Assembly (NCBI RefSeq): GCF_938028825.1
Contig: NZ_CALIZP010000073.1
Coordinates: 1 to 19,566, forward strand
Source of the DNA: an uncultured Cardiobacterium sp.
Lineage (GTDB): Bacteria > Pseudomonadota > Gammaproteobacteria > Cardiobacteriales > Cardiobacteriaceae
Direction of reading: 5' to 3'
DNA: 19,566 nt
This document shows positions 1-7,851 of this stretch, one piece after another. The notes under the pieces were generated by a model that saw only the letters and a list, made by a program, of their open reading frames with translations, did not search any database and was not told the origin of the DNA. Each line of letters opens with the position of its first letter. The stretch's first letter is position 1. The position numbers and the translations under genes were made by a program.

Positions 1-2
1 TG

Positions 3-263
3 CAAAAAGTCCTTGCCGACGGTGGTTACACGGGTAAGGCATTTGCTTCGTCGGTACAGGAGTTGATTGGTACGGAGGTAGAAATTGCCAAACGCAACGA
101 ATTGCACCGGTTTAAGGTATTGCCGAAGTGGTGGGTGGTAGAGCGCAGTTTTTCCCGGCCGGAAAAGAACAGGCGGCTGTGGAAAAACTGCGGGCGTAAG
201 CTGAGTACCAGTCTGCAAATGATGGTTTTGGCTTTCTTGGGAGTGCTGCTGCGAAGACTATGA
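3..263 (+). CDS. IS5-family transposase, C-terminal part (cut by window edge)
   Basis: This is the last 86 codons of a DDE transposase; the N-terminus lies beyond the left edge. The frame opens at base 3 with QKVLADGGYTGKAF, where the Asp of ADGGY fits the second catalytic Asp of IS5-family enzymes. About 45 residues later comes FKVLPKWWVVERSF, where the Glu of VVERSF fits the catalytic Glu, followed by the usual basic stretch NRRLWKN and a hydrophobic tail ending LGVLLRRL. No start codon is needed because the gene enters from outside; a TTG at 63 is internal. The enzyme would cut and join the ends of its own element. The right end of the element should lie within roughly 20 bases after the stop, near GAACACGTTCTAA, but I cannot prove the terminal repeat without the left end. 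Family assignment is firm; whether the full copy is intact cannot be seen. Confidence 0.85.
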   Translation, partial: QKVLADGGYTGKAFASSVQELIGTEVEIAKRNELHRFKVLPKWWVVERSFSRPEKNRRLWKNCGRKLSTSLQMMVLAFLGVLLRRL

Positions 264-275
264 ACACGTTCTAAC

Positions 276-301
276 AAAAAAGGAAGGCTTGCGCCTTCCT
301 T
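276..301 (-). terminator. Rho-independent terminator of the peptidoglycan-binding protein gene
   Basis: A perfect 9-bp stem, AAGGAAGGC (280-288) with GCCTTCCTT (293-301), closes a TTGC loop. Six A residues at 276-281 read as a U-tract on the minus strand. It lies 25 bases downstream of the minus-strand stop at 326. Confidence 0.85.
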
Positions 302-325
302 CAAGAGTCACGGGTGAGCGGTAAT

Positions 326-1303
326 TTATTGCTCGATACCCATGGATTGCAGGGTTTCGCGGGTCACGCCGCCCACGCCGAGGTTGTGTTTGCGTTGGTA
401 GGCCTCCAGCGCTTTCATGGTGCCCGGGCCGAGCGAACCGTCAACGGAGACGCGGTAGCCTTCTTTTTTCAGTGCGGCTTGCACGGCTTCGATGGTTTTG
501 CTGTTCACGGTGTCGTTACACAGCACGCTTTCCCAGCGCACTTGCGCGTCGGAAATTTTTTCGTATTTGGTGACTTCCGCGTATTCGGCCGGGATTTCCT
601 TCTCGATTTGCTGCGCTTCTTTCACCAGTTTTTTGACTTTGACGGTTTCGTATTCAGCCGGAACTTCCACTTCGCGCGTGGTTTCTTCGCTGACCAGTTT
701 TTGTTTTTTGATGGTCTTGAATTTGGCTTCGACCTGGGTCGGGTTGATGCGGGCTTCTTCCTGCACGACCTGCTTGGTGATGCTCGCCATTTCTGCCGGG
801 ACTTCCACCATCCGCAGCGCTTCGCCGGTGGAGGAGAAGGTGCGCGCCGGGCCTTCGCTGCGCGCGGTCATGTAGGCGGGTTTGGCGACGACTTCTTCTT
901 TGACTTCGTTGTATTGCGGCGGGATGACTTCCTGGGTGGTCATGGCCGGTTCGATTTCGATTTGTTCTTCGACGGTTTCAAAGACGGCAGGGACGATTTC
1001 CAGCTTTTTGCTGGCGGGTTTGATAACGACTTGCTCGTCGGTGGTTTCGTATTCGGCCGGGACGATTTCATAGGTCTTGGATGCGTCTTTAATGACGACC
1101 TGCTCGGTGCGCGGTTCAAAGCGGGCCGGAATAACGACGAGTGCCTGACATTCGCCGGCTTTGACTTGCGGGACGGTCAGCGTCATGCCCTCGGCAGGTG
1201 CGGGTGCGGCAGCTTCTTGTTGCGCATCGGAATTTTCTTGTGCTTGCGCCAAAGCGGCGATGGCGACAGAAGTCAGCAGCACGGAAAGCTTACGTTTCAT
1301 CAT
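326..1303 (-). CDS. Secreted protein with eight 23-residue repeats and C-terminal peptidoglycan-binding domain
   Basis: The product is 325 residues. An N-terminal signal peptide (MMKRKLSVLLTSVAIAALAQA) probably ends near residue 21, so the protein should act in the periplasm or at the cell wall. After an Ala/Pro/Gln-rich linker come two blocks of four repeats, each 23 residues long, with the pattern (V/I)PAxY/FETVxEQVxIxPA. The repeat Pro (or its equivalent) falls at residues 59, 82, 105, 128 and then 169, 192, 215, 238, with an 18-residue insertion between the blocks. Residues about 258-323 resemble a PG_binding_1 domain: IEAVQAALKKEGY, then VDGSLGPGTMKALEAYQ. The start is set by AGGAG 7 bases upstream of the first of two adjacent ATGs. 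The gene stands alone with its own terminator. A structural cell-wall-anchoring role is likely; I recognise no enzyme domain and no specific name. Confidence 0.85.
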   Translation of the reverse strand: MMKRKLSVLLTSVAIAALAQAQENSDAQQEAAAPAPAEGMTLTVPQVKAGECQALVVIPARFEPRTEQVVIKDASKTYEIVPAEYETTDEQVVIKPASKKLEIVPAVFETVEEQIEIEPAMTTQEVIPPQYNEVKEEVVAKPAYMTARSEGPARTFSSTGEALRMVEVPAEMASITKQVVQEEARINPTQVEAKFKTIKKQKLVSEETTREVEVPAEYETVKVKKLVKEAQQIEKEIPAEYAEVTKYEKISDAQVRWESVLCNDTVNSKTIEAVQAALKKEGYRVSVDGSLGPGTMKALEAYQRKHNLGVGGVTRETLQSMGIEQ

Positions 1304-1497
1304 TCAAAGTCTCCTAATAGATGAGTTCGGGAATTGACATTTTGAACACGATAACCGTCCAAAAATCGCCACATACTTTAACGCAAGCCACCGCCGGGCG
1401 GCAATGAAAACGCGGCAAAAGTTGCCATTTTCGCCACCGGCTGCCCGCAGGCCGCTATATACTTCGCGCCTTTTCCCACCTCAATTCAGGAAACCCC

Positions 1498-3531
1498 ATG
1501 ACCGATTTCAGCGACAACCCGCTTTATCACCCGCCCGCCGCGCCCGATTTCGCCCGCATCAAACCCGAACACGTCGATGCCATCTTCGCCATCATCAAAG
1601 AAAACCGCGCCGAGGCCGAACGCCTCGCGGCGCTGCCTGCGCCAACCTGGGACACCCTGATGCAGCCGCTGGAACGCATGGCGAACCGCCTCAACAAGGC
1701 CGTTTCGCCCATCAGCCACCTGCACGGTGTGCAGAGCAGCGACGCATGGCGCGCCGCTTATGAAAAAATCCTGCCCGAACTCGCCGCCTACGGCACCGAC
1801 CTCGCCCAGCACAACGGCCTCTATCAGGCGGTGCGCGCCTTGAAGGCAAGCGGCGAATACCCGCGCCTCAGCGCCGCGCAGCAGAAAGTCATTGACGACA
1901 GCCTCGAATCCTTCGCGCGGCACGGCGTCGCCCTGCCGGATGACGCCAAAGCCGAATTCCGCGCCAACAGCCAGCGTCTCACCGAACTTGCCAGCCGCTT
2001 CTCCAACAACGTACTGGATGCCACCAACGCCTGGCAACTGCCGCTGGCCGACGACAGCCGCCTTGCCGGCCTGCCGGATGCCGTCAAGCCGCTGCTGGCC
2101 GATCTCGCCCGCCAGCGCGGTCTCGACGGCTACTGCCTGACACTCGATGCGCCCGTCGTCATCCCCGTCCTCACCTATGCCGACGACCGCGCCCTGCGCG
2201 AAACCGTATATCGCGCCTACAACGCCCGCGCCAGCGAACTCGCCGACGGCGGCCAATACGACAACGCCGCCATCATCGAAGAAACCATGCGCCTGCGCGC
2301 GCGCCAGGCGGAAATCCTCGGCTACGCCGACTACGCCGCGCTATCCGTCGCCGACAAAATGGCGAAACAGCCGCAAGCCGTCTTCGCCTTCCTCGACGAC
2401 CTCGTCGGCAAAAGCAAAGCGGCGGGCGAGGCGGAAATGGCGGCGCTGCGCGACTACGCCGCGCGCGAACTCGCGCTTGCCGACCTCGCGCCGTGGGATG
2501 TCGCCTATGCCGCCGAAAAACGGCGCCAGGCGCAATACGCCCTCTCGCAAGAAGACCTGCGCCCCTATTTCCCCATCAGCCGCGTCATCGACGGCCTCTT
2601 TGCCATCAGCCAGCGCCTCTTCGGCATCTCCTTCCGCGCCAACCACAGCCTCAGCACCTGGCACCAGGACGTGCTCGCCTACGATGTGCTGAATGCCGAC
2701 GGCAGCCTGCGCGCCCAGTTCTACCTTGACCCCTACGCCCGCGCCAAAAAACGCGGCGGCGCGTGGATGGACGGCGCCGTCTCCCGCTTCCGTGACAACG
2801 ACGCGCTGCAACTGCCCGTTGCCTACCTCGTCTGCAACTTCACCCCGCCCGTCGGCGAAGCCGAGGCCTGCCTCACCCACCAGGAAGTGACCACTCTCTT
2901 CCACGAATTCGGCCACGGCCTGCACCATATGCTCACCGCCGTGGACATCTACTCCATCTCCGGCATCAACGGCGTCGAATGGGATGCCGTCGAACAGCCC
3001 AGCCAGTTCATGGAGAACTACTGCTACGACCACGCGGCGCTGGCGGAAATGACGCGGCACAAAGACACGGGCGCCCCGCTGCCCGACGAGCTCTACAACA
3101 AACTCATCGCCGCGAAGAACTTCCAGTCGGCCATGGCGATGCTGCGCCAGCTCGAATTTGCCCTGTTCGACTTCCGCTACCACAGCGGCACGGCGTGGCG
3201 CGATGACCCGCTCGCCGTGCACGCCGCTGTGCGCGCCGCTGTCGCCGTTACCCCCGCCTATGCGGAAAACCGCTTCCCGATGCAATTCAGCCACATCTTC
3301 GCGGGCGGCTACGCGGCGGGCTATTACAGCTACAAATGGGCGGAAGTCCTCTCGGCGGACAGCTTCGCGGCATTTGAAGAAGAAGGCGTCTTCAATCCGG
3401 CAACCGGCGCGCGCTTTCGCGACGAAATCCTCGCCACCGGCGGCAGCCGCCCCAGCATGGCGAGCTTCATCGCCTTCCGTGGCCGCGAGCCGCGCGTGGA
3501 TGCGCTGCTGCAACAAAGCGGCATCCGCTGA
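1498..3531 (+). CDS. prlC: Oligopeptidase A (M3 family zinc metallopeptidase)
   Basis: This 677-residue protein matches the usual length of gammaproteobacterial oligopeptidase A (OpdA/PrlC), a cytoplasmic zinc peptidase that degrades short peptides, including cleaved signal peptides. The zinc site is plain: HEFGH at residues 469-473 inside TTLFHEFGHGLHHML, with the third ligand in GVEWDAVEQPSQFMENY (Glu499). The C-terminal substrate-binding part AGGYAAGYYSYKWAEVLSAD is also conserved. The start ATG follows AGGAAACCCC, a good ribosome site, and the N-terminus (NPLYHP..F..IKPEHVDAIFAII) aligns with family starts, so the overlapping ORF beginning at 1404 is not used. It has no signal peptide. 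It is divergent from the peptidoglycan-binding gene and convergent with the opg cluster. The Dcp branch of M3 is the main alternative, but length and N-terminus favour OpdA. Confidence 0.95.
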   Translation: MTDFSDNPLYHPPAAPDFARIKPEHVDAIFAIIKENRAEAERLAALPAPTWDTLMQPLERMANRLNKAVSPISHLHGVQSSDAWRAAYEKILPELAAYGTDLAQHNGLYQAVRALKASGEYPRLSAAQQKVIDDSLESFARHGVALPDDAKAEFRANSQRLTELASRFSNNVLDATNAWQLPLADDSRLAGLPDAVKPLLADLARQRGLDGYCLTLDAPVVIPVLTYADDRALRETVYRAYNARASELADGGQYDNAAIIEETMRLRARQAEILGYADYAALSVADKMAKQPQAVFAFLDDLVGKSKAAGEAEMAALRDYAARELALADLAPWDVAYAAEKRRQAQYALSQEDLRPYFPISRVIDGLFAISQRLFGISFRANHSLSTWHQDVLAYDVLNADGSLRAQFYLDPYARAKKRGGAWMDGAVSRFRDNDALQLPVAYLVCNFTPPVGEAEACLTHQEVTTLFHEFGHGLHHMLTAVDIYSISGINGVEWDAVEQPSQFMENYCYDHAALAEMTRHKDTGAPLPDELYNKLIAAKNFQSAMAMLRQLEFALFDFRYHSGTAWRDDPLAVHAAVRAAVAVTPAYAENRFPMQFSHIFAGGYAAGYYSYKWAEVLSADSFAAFEEEGVFNPATGARFRDEILATGGSRPSMASFIAFRGREPRVDALLQQSGIR

Positions 3532-3548
3532 CCGCTTCGCCCCTGATG

Positions 3549-3577
3549 AAAAACGCTTCCCACGGGAAGCGTTTTTT
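3549..3577. terminator. Bidirectional terminator between prlC and the opg cluster
   Basis: A 12-bp stem, AAAAACGCTTCC (3549-3560) with GGAAGCGTTTTT (3565-3576), closes a CACG loop. T6 on the plus strand and A5 at the other side give a U-tract in both directions. It sits 18 bases after the prlC stop and 55 bases beyond the end of the convergent cupin gene, so it can serve both. Confidence 0.9.
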
Positions 3578-3631
3578 GTCTGGTGATGCCGCCCGCTGCG
3601 GCGCTGGCGGGAGGATGATTTCCGGCGGGTG

Positions 3632-3940
3632 TTATGCGCCCGGTGTCAGGCCGCTTTTGATGACGATGATATGGGTGTTGTCGGCGGTGGCGCGGATGGT
3701 GTGGGTCTCCAGCGGCGCAAGGCTGATGATGCGGTCGGGCAGCAGGGTTGTCGTGCTGCCGTCGCGCGCGCTGCGGATTTCCGCGCTGCCGCTCAGGGTG
3801 ATGAGGATGACGGCGGCGCTGCTGTGGTACGGCGGCAGTTCGTTGCCCGCGCGCAGGCGCAGTTCGACAATCTGGTATTGGCTGTTGTCTTCGAGGATGC
3901 CGCCGAGCGGGCCGCTGTGGTGCAGGGGCAGGATTTGCAT
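3632..3940 (-). CDS. Small cupin-like protein, last gene of the opg operon
   Basis: The product is 102 residues with no signal peptide. Its pattern is a single cupin barrel: a first motif region LRAGNELPPYHSSAAVILITLSG, a turn at SARDGSTTTL, and a second motif region IISLAPLETHTIRATADN followed by TSHIIVIK-like strands (here NTHIIVIK). The usual cupin metal ligands are incomplete: only His39 is present where the family normally has HxH, together with His80. It may therefore bind a ligand without metal, or be regulatory. Translation begins 11 bases after the opgH stop, with GAAGG upstream of the ATG, so it is almost certainly co-transcribed with opgH. A role in glucan synthesis or its control is inferred from position only; I know of no standard opg gene of this type. 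Confidence 0.8.
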   Translation of the reverse strand: MQILPLHHSGPLGGILEDNSQYQIVELRLRAGNELPPYHSSAAVILITLSGSAEIRSARDGSTTTLLPDRIISLAPLETHTIRATADNTHIIVIKSGLTPGA

Positions 3941-3951
3941 GGTCGCCTTCT

Positions 3952-6021
3952 TTATTCGGGCAGGTTAAGCAGGGTTTCGATGAGTTCCGCCGAACCCGCG
4001 ACGTGCATGAGTTCCTGCGGGGTCAGGTATTTCAGCGCTTCGGCATAGTGCCGCGCTTCTTGCAGTTTGGCCTTGGCGGTGATGTGCAGCAGGCGGTCTT
4101 TCGTACTTTGCGGCGCGGTGGGGTCGAGGGCGGCGATGTGCGTGGCGGCGAGGGCGCGGTCGCGGCCCAGCTCCGCGATGCGGCGGCTGCGGCAGGCGGC
4201 AAAGGCGGCGCTGTCTGCGGCGGCAGCGGTGGCAATGGCGGGCGGGCTGGTTTCTTCGGGGATGAGCAGGATGCGTTTGTGGGCAAGCCAGCTGCCCAGG
4301 CGGGTGTTGCCGCTGTGCCGCGACAGCCACGGCGAGAGGAAGAGGCCGATGATGATGGGCGAGAGCCAGATGATCTGGTTCGGCGCCTGCCAGATGAGGC
4401 CGCACAGGACGATGATGGCGATGGCGACATAGAGCAGGTTGCGCTTGATGGCCTCGCCCCACGGCAGCAGCGCGCCTTCGCGGTTTTGCGTGCGCCAGCC
4501 GCTGTCGCGCCCCAGGAAGATGTCGATGACGTGCCGGGTCTGGATGAGCATGAGCAGCGGCGCGTAGAGGGTGGAGATGATGAGTTCGGCGATGAAGCCT
4601 TTGCTGACGGCGAGGGTGCCGCCGAAGGCGCGGCGGCGTTTGCCGCTGATGAGGACGCGCAGCCAGCCGATGAATTTGGGCAAAAGCAGCAGACTGATGG
4701 CGGCGAAGAAGAGCCACAGCATCCGTTTGGGATCGAAGGTCGGCCAGTCGGGGAAGAGCTGGCGTGCGCTGGTGAAGTATTTGGGCTTGGTGAAGAGGGT
4801 TTGCGCGGTGATGCCGGTGCCGACGATGAGCATGATGAGCCAGATGGGGCTCATGATGTAGCTGGCGATGCCGATGAGGAAGTGGATGCGGCTCGGCCAG
4901 CGCAGGCCTTTGGCGCCGATGATGCCGAGGTGCTGCATGTTGCCCTGCGCCCAGCGGCGTTCGCGGCCGACGAGGTCGTCGAGCGTCGGCGGCAGGCCTT
5001 CGTAGCTGCCGCCAAGATCGGGATCCATGCGCACGTGCCAGCCGGCGCGGCGCAGGAGGGCGGCTTCGACGAAGTCGTGGCTCATGATGTGGCCGCCGAT
5101 GGGGTTGCGCCCGCGCAGGATGGGCAGGCCGCAACTGTCGGCGAAGGCACGGACGCGGATGATGGCGTTGTGCCCCCAGTAGTTGCCGTCTTCGCCCTGC
5201 CAGGCGGCGACGCCGCGCGCGACGATGGGGCCGTAGAGGGCGCCGGCGAACTGGATGGCGCGGGCGAGCAGGGAGTGGCCGCCGATGAGGTGCGGCATGG
5301 TTTGCAGCAGGCCGAGGCGCGGTTCGGCATCCATGCGCGCCACCATTTCGACGAGGGTGTCGGCTTCCATCAGGCTGTCGGCGTCGAGCATGATCATGTA
5401 GTCGTAGCGCCCGCCCCAACGACGCACGAAGTTTTCGACGTTGCCGGATTTGCGCCCGCTGTTTTGCGCGCGGCGGCGGTACCAGACGGGAAGCGGGGAT
5501 TGTTCGCGCAGGATGTGCAGTGCTGCGGTTTCGCCCAGCCAGGCATCGGGTTTTTGCGTGTCGGAGATGATGAAGATTTCGGCGCGTCCGGCGAGCGCGG
5601 TCTGGCTGAGTTGCCGCGCCATGGCGAGCAGGGCGGCGTGGGTCAGCGCTGGGTCTTCGCCATAGACGGGCATGAGCAGGGCGACTTTGCCGCCTTGCGG
5701 GTTGAGCGCGCCTTTGTGGCGGCGCTGTGGCAGGAGTCCGGCGAGGCAGGCGGTGGTGGAGAAGGCGACCCAGTAGAAGGTGAGGGCGAAGAAGATGAGC
5801 AGGATGTATTGCAGCAGGGTGCTGCGGCCGTCGCCGAAAGCTTTGAGCATGTGCCAGCTGCCGAGGGTGCCGATGGCAAGCGCGCCGCCGAAGGCGACGA
5901 GGCGGGCGAGGTGGGTACGCAGCGGGGTGTGGACGGGTGGCCGGCCGGGCGCTTTGCGCAGCGACTGGACGCGCATGTTGAGCGGAGCTTCCGGCGGGAC
6001 GGCGGGGATGGTGGTGTTCAT
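3952..6021 (-). CDS. opgH: Glucans biosynthesis glucosyltransferase H
   Basis: The product (689 residues) is the inner-membrane GT2 glucosyltransferase that builds the linear beta-1,2 backbone of osmoregulated periplasmic glucans from UDP-glucose. Visible features are two N-terminal membrane segments (about residues 42-60 and 70-98), the GT2 entry LLMPVYGEDP (115-124), the DAD metal site in MLDADSLMEAD (213-215), the catalytic region MSHDFVEA (Asp316), RERRWAQGN (the R-RW motif, 353-361), and a series of C-terminal membrane helices from about 378 to 570. E. coli OpgH has about 847 residues; here the cytoplasmic N-terminus, which in E. coli also contacts FtsZ, is largely missing. No strong ribosome site is visible before the chosen ATG; ATG at residue 16 is a possible alternative. 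It lies 79 bases downstream of opgD and 11 bases upstream of the cupin gene. Confidence 0.95.
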   Translation of the reverse strand: MNTTIPAVPPEAPLNMRVQSLRKAPGRPPVHTPLRTHLARLVAFGGALAIGTLGSWHMLKAFGDGRSTLLQYILLIFFALTFYWVAFSTTACLAGLLPQRRHKGALNPQGGKVALLMPVYGEDPALTHAALLAMARQLSQTALAGRAEIFIISDTQKPDAWLGETAALHILREQSPLPVWYRRRAQNSGRKSGNVENFVRRWGGRYDYMIMLDADSLMEADTLVEMVARMDAEPRLGLLQTMPHLIGGHSLLARAIQFAGALYGPIVARGVAAWQGEDGNYWGHNAIIRVRAFADSCGLPILRGRNPIGGHIMSHDFVEAALLRRAGWHVRMDPDLGGSYEGLPPTLDDLVGRERRWAQGNMQHLGIIGAKGLRWPSRIHFLIGIASYIMSPIWLIMLIVGTGITAQTLFTKPKYFTSARQLFPDWPTFDPKRMLWLFFAAISLLLLPKFIGWLRVLISGKRRRAFGGTLAVSKGFIAELIISTLYAPLLMLIQTRHVIDIFLGRDSGWRTQNREGALLPWGEAIKRNLLYVAIAIIVLCGLIWQAPNQIIWLSPIIIGLFLSPWLSRHSGNTRLGSWLAHKRILLIPEETSPPAIATAAAADSAAFAACRSRRIAELGRDRALAATHIAALDPTAPQSTKDRLLHITAKAKLQEARHYAEALKYLTPQELMHVAGSAELIETLLNLPE

Positions 6022-6050
6022 CGGTGTTTTTGTCGGTCAGTTGGTAGAAA

Positions 6051-6068
6051 GGCGGGTTGATGCCCGCC
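6051..6068 (-). other. Hairpin between opgD and opgH
   Basis: GGCGGG (6051-6056) pairs with CCCGCC (6063-6068) around a 6-base loop, inside the 79-base gap. On the minus strand it is followed by only TTTCT, so it is at best a weak terminator or an mRNA-stabilising stem that could set the opgD:opgH ratio. This role is an inference. Confidence 0.4.
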
Positions 6069-6100
6069 CTTTGTCGCATTTTTCAAGAAATGGTGGCGGC

Positions 6101-7666
6101 TCAGAGCGGCACCCAGCGGTAAAACCAGCTTTCGGCGACGGGAACGCCGCCTGCGTCGGTCAGGCGCAGTTGCAGTTCGGCCATGGTGTTGCTTTTCGGC
6201 TGGTAGTCGAAGGCGGCGCGCAGTTTGCCGCCTTCGGGCAGGCGGACGAGGTGGGCGGCGCGGATTTCCCCGGCACTGGTGTTGGTCACGAGTTTGAGGG
6301 CATCGGGGTCAAGCGGGGCACTGCCTTCGGGGACGGCGAAGTCCACGGTGAAGGTGAAGAGTTCGGGGTTGTTCACCGCCGCGCCGCTGCGGGTGCCGAC
6401 AATGCGCGCGCGGCCGGAAAATTCGGGGCCTGCCTGCGACCAGGTGAGGTCGTAGGCAAAATCGCGCCGCTCGCCCGCTTTCAGCGGTTCGGCGGGCGAC
6501 CAGAAGGCGATGATGTTGTCGTTGAATTCGTTGGTAACAGGGATTTCGACCAGCGAGATGCTGCCTTTGTCCCATTTGCCGCGCGGGGTGATCCAGGCGG
6601 AGGGGCGCTTGTCGTAACGCGCTTCGGCGTCCTGGAAGTTGTCGAAGGCGCGGGCGCGCTGCAAGAGGCCGAAGCCTTTCGGGCTGTCGTCGATGAAGGC
6701 GGAGAATTGCAGGTCGCGCGGGTTGCACAGCGGCCGCCACAGGCGCGCTTCGCCGCCGGTGTACATGGCGAGGCCGTCGTTGTCGTGCACGGCGTTGCGG
6801 TAGTCGTTGACGGCGGCGCGGCGGCTGGGGCTGAAGTAGTACATCGAGGTGAGCGGCGCGATGCCGTAATGTTCGATGTCCTTGCGCGGGAAAAGGCTGC
6901 TTTTGATGAGGAAGACGGTTTCCGCGCCGGGGATGATTTCCATCGCATAAGCGCCGGTGAGCGAGGGGCTTTCCAGCAGTGCTTCAAGGCGGATGCTGCG
7001 GTCGTTCGCCTCCGGCTGGTAAATCCAGAACCGGGTGAAGCGCGGGAATTCTTCACCGCCCGGCCCGCCGGTGCCGAGGGCGATGCCGCGCGCCGAGAGG
7101 CCGTAGAGGGTGTCGCGGGCGATGGCGCGGAAGTAGCTCGCGCCCTGAAAAACGGCGAATTCGTCCATGTAATCGGGCGAGTTGATGGCGTAGCGCAGGC
7201 GGAAGCCCGACCAGCCCAGCCCCTGGCGCACCTCGTCGGGAAATTCGAGGGTGGCGGCGTCGAACTGATTCGGGTCGAAATCGAAAACGCCGGGGTCAAA
7301 GACGATTTCTTCCGCCTTGTCGTTCTTGACGAGATAGATACGGACGCGGTCTTTATAAAAGAAGCCGGGCGGCAAGAGATCAAGGCCGAACTGGGAGTTG
7401 GCGTTCGCGGCGTGAATGGGATCGGCTTCGCGACGGAAGCGGATGCCCCGGTACTGATCGTAGGTCAGGTCGGAAAAAATGCCGCCAAGTTTGTATTGTT
7501 CGGGTTTGTCGGGGCTTTGGGCGCGTTCTTGCGCGAGGGTGATGACGCGGCCGAAGCTGTGGACGTCCGCTTCGGCTTGTTGGGGGTTGTCCTGAGCGAA
7601 GGTTTTGCTGCTGAGTACGGCGGCACCGATAGCACCGGTAGCGGTGATGAAATCCCGTCTGTTCAT
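6101..7666 (-). CDS. opgD: Periplasmic glucan biosynthesis protein, OpgD/OpgG family, with Tat signal
   Basis: From the ATG at 7666 the product is 521 residues. It starts MNRRDFITATGAIGAAVLSSKTFAQ, a twin-arginine signal with the RRDF motif, as in OpgD; E. coli OpgG uses a Sec signal, so opgD is the better name, though OpgG function is possible since it is the only such gene beside opgH. The mature part shows the family's features: FSDLTYDQYRGIRFR, LLPPGFFYKDRV, FPRFTRFWIYQPE, ARLWRPLCNPRDLQFSAF and, near the C-terminus, a second Ig-like domain. Family members shape or branch the periplasmic glucan made by OpgH. An ORF extension to 7717 is rejected because an extended -10 promoter at 7708-7716 places the transcript start downstream of it and because the Tat signal would be buried. 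Confidence 0.92.
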   Translation of the reverse strand: MNRRDFITATGAIGAAVLSSKTFAQDNPQQAEADVHSFGRVITLAQERAQSPDKPEQYKLGGIFSDLTYDQYRGIRFRREADPIHAANANSQFGLDLLPPGFFYKDRVRIYLVKNDKAEEIVFDPGVFDFDPNQFDAATLEFPDEVRQGLGWSGFRLRYAINSPDYMDEFAVFQGASYFRAIARDTLYGLSARGIALGTGGPGGEEFPRFTRFWIYQPEANDRSIRLEALLESPSLTGAYAMEIIPGAETVFLIKSSLFPRKDIEHYGIAPLTSMYYFSPSRRAAVNDYRNAVHDNDGLAMYTGGEARLWRPLCNPRDLQFSAFIDDSPKGFGLLQRARAFDNFQDAEARYDKRPSAWITPRGKWDKGSISLVEIPVTNEFNDNIIAFWSPAEPLKAGERRDFAYDLTWSQAGPEFSGRARIVGTRSGAAVNNPELFTFTVDFAVPEGSAPLDPDALKLVTNTSAGEIRAAHLVRLPEGGKLRAAFDYQPKSNTMAELQLRLTDAGGVPVAESWFYRWVPL

Positions 7667-7707
7667 GTGGATTGCTCGTGATGGTGTGGGTTTCTTTGGG
7701 GCGCGCG

Positions 7708-7716
7708 AGTATAGCA
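7708..7716 (-). promoter_or_regulatory. Extended -10 promoter of the opgD-opgH-cupin operon
   Basis: On the minus strand the sequence reads TGCTATACT, an extended -10 (TGn plus TATACT). No good -35 is visible, which extended -10 promoters can do without. The predicted transcript start near 7701 gives a leader of about 35 bases before the opgD ATG. Confidence 0.6.
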
Positions 7717-7806
7717 TGTTTGTAATATAACGGTTTTGCTCTCTGGACGCGTTTTTTCCCTTCTTTTGCAGTAGGTTGCGCGTTTTTACACCACCCGTTC
7801 AGGCAC

Positions 7807-7834
7807 AAAAAAGCGACAGCCGGGGCTGTCGCTT
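7807..7834 (-). terminator. Terminator of the PepSY operon
   Basis: A perfect 10-bp stem, AAGCGACAGC (7811-7820) with GCTGTCGCTT (7825-7834), closes a CGGG loop. The A6 run at 7807-7812 is a U-tract on the minus strand. It ends transcripts 17 bases after the PepSY gene stop and insulates opgD. Confidence 0.88.
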
Positions 7835-7851
7835 GGATCAGGCGGATGATG

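Noticed and set aside
3965..6079. 704-residue open frame on the minus strand, and a 685-residue frame on the plus strand (4003-6060), across opgH
   Set aside because: Both are Arg/His/Pro- or Gly/Asp-rich shadows of opgH, which has clear GT2 motifs and membrane helices in its own frame.
5780..7681. 633-residue plus-strand frame antisense to opgD
   Set aside because: Low-complexity Gly/Val/Ala-rich translation with no domain; caused by the codon use of opgD on the other strand.
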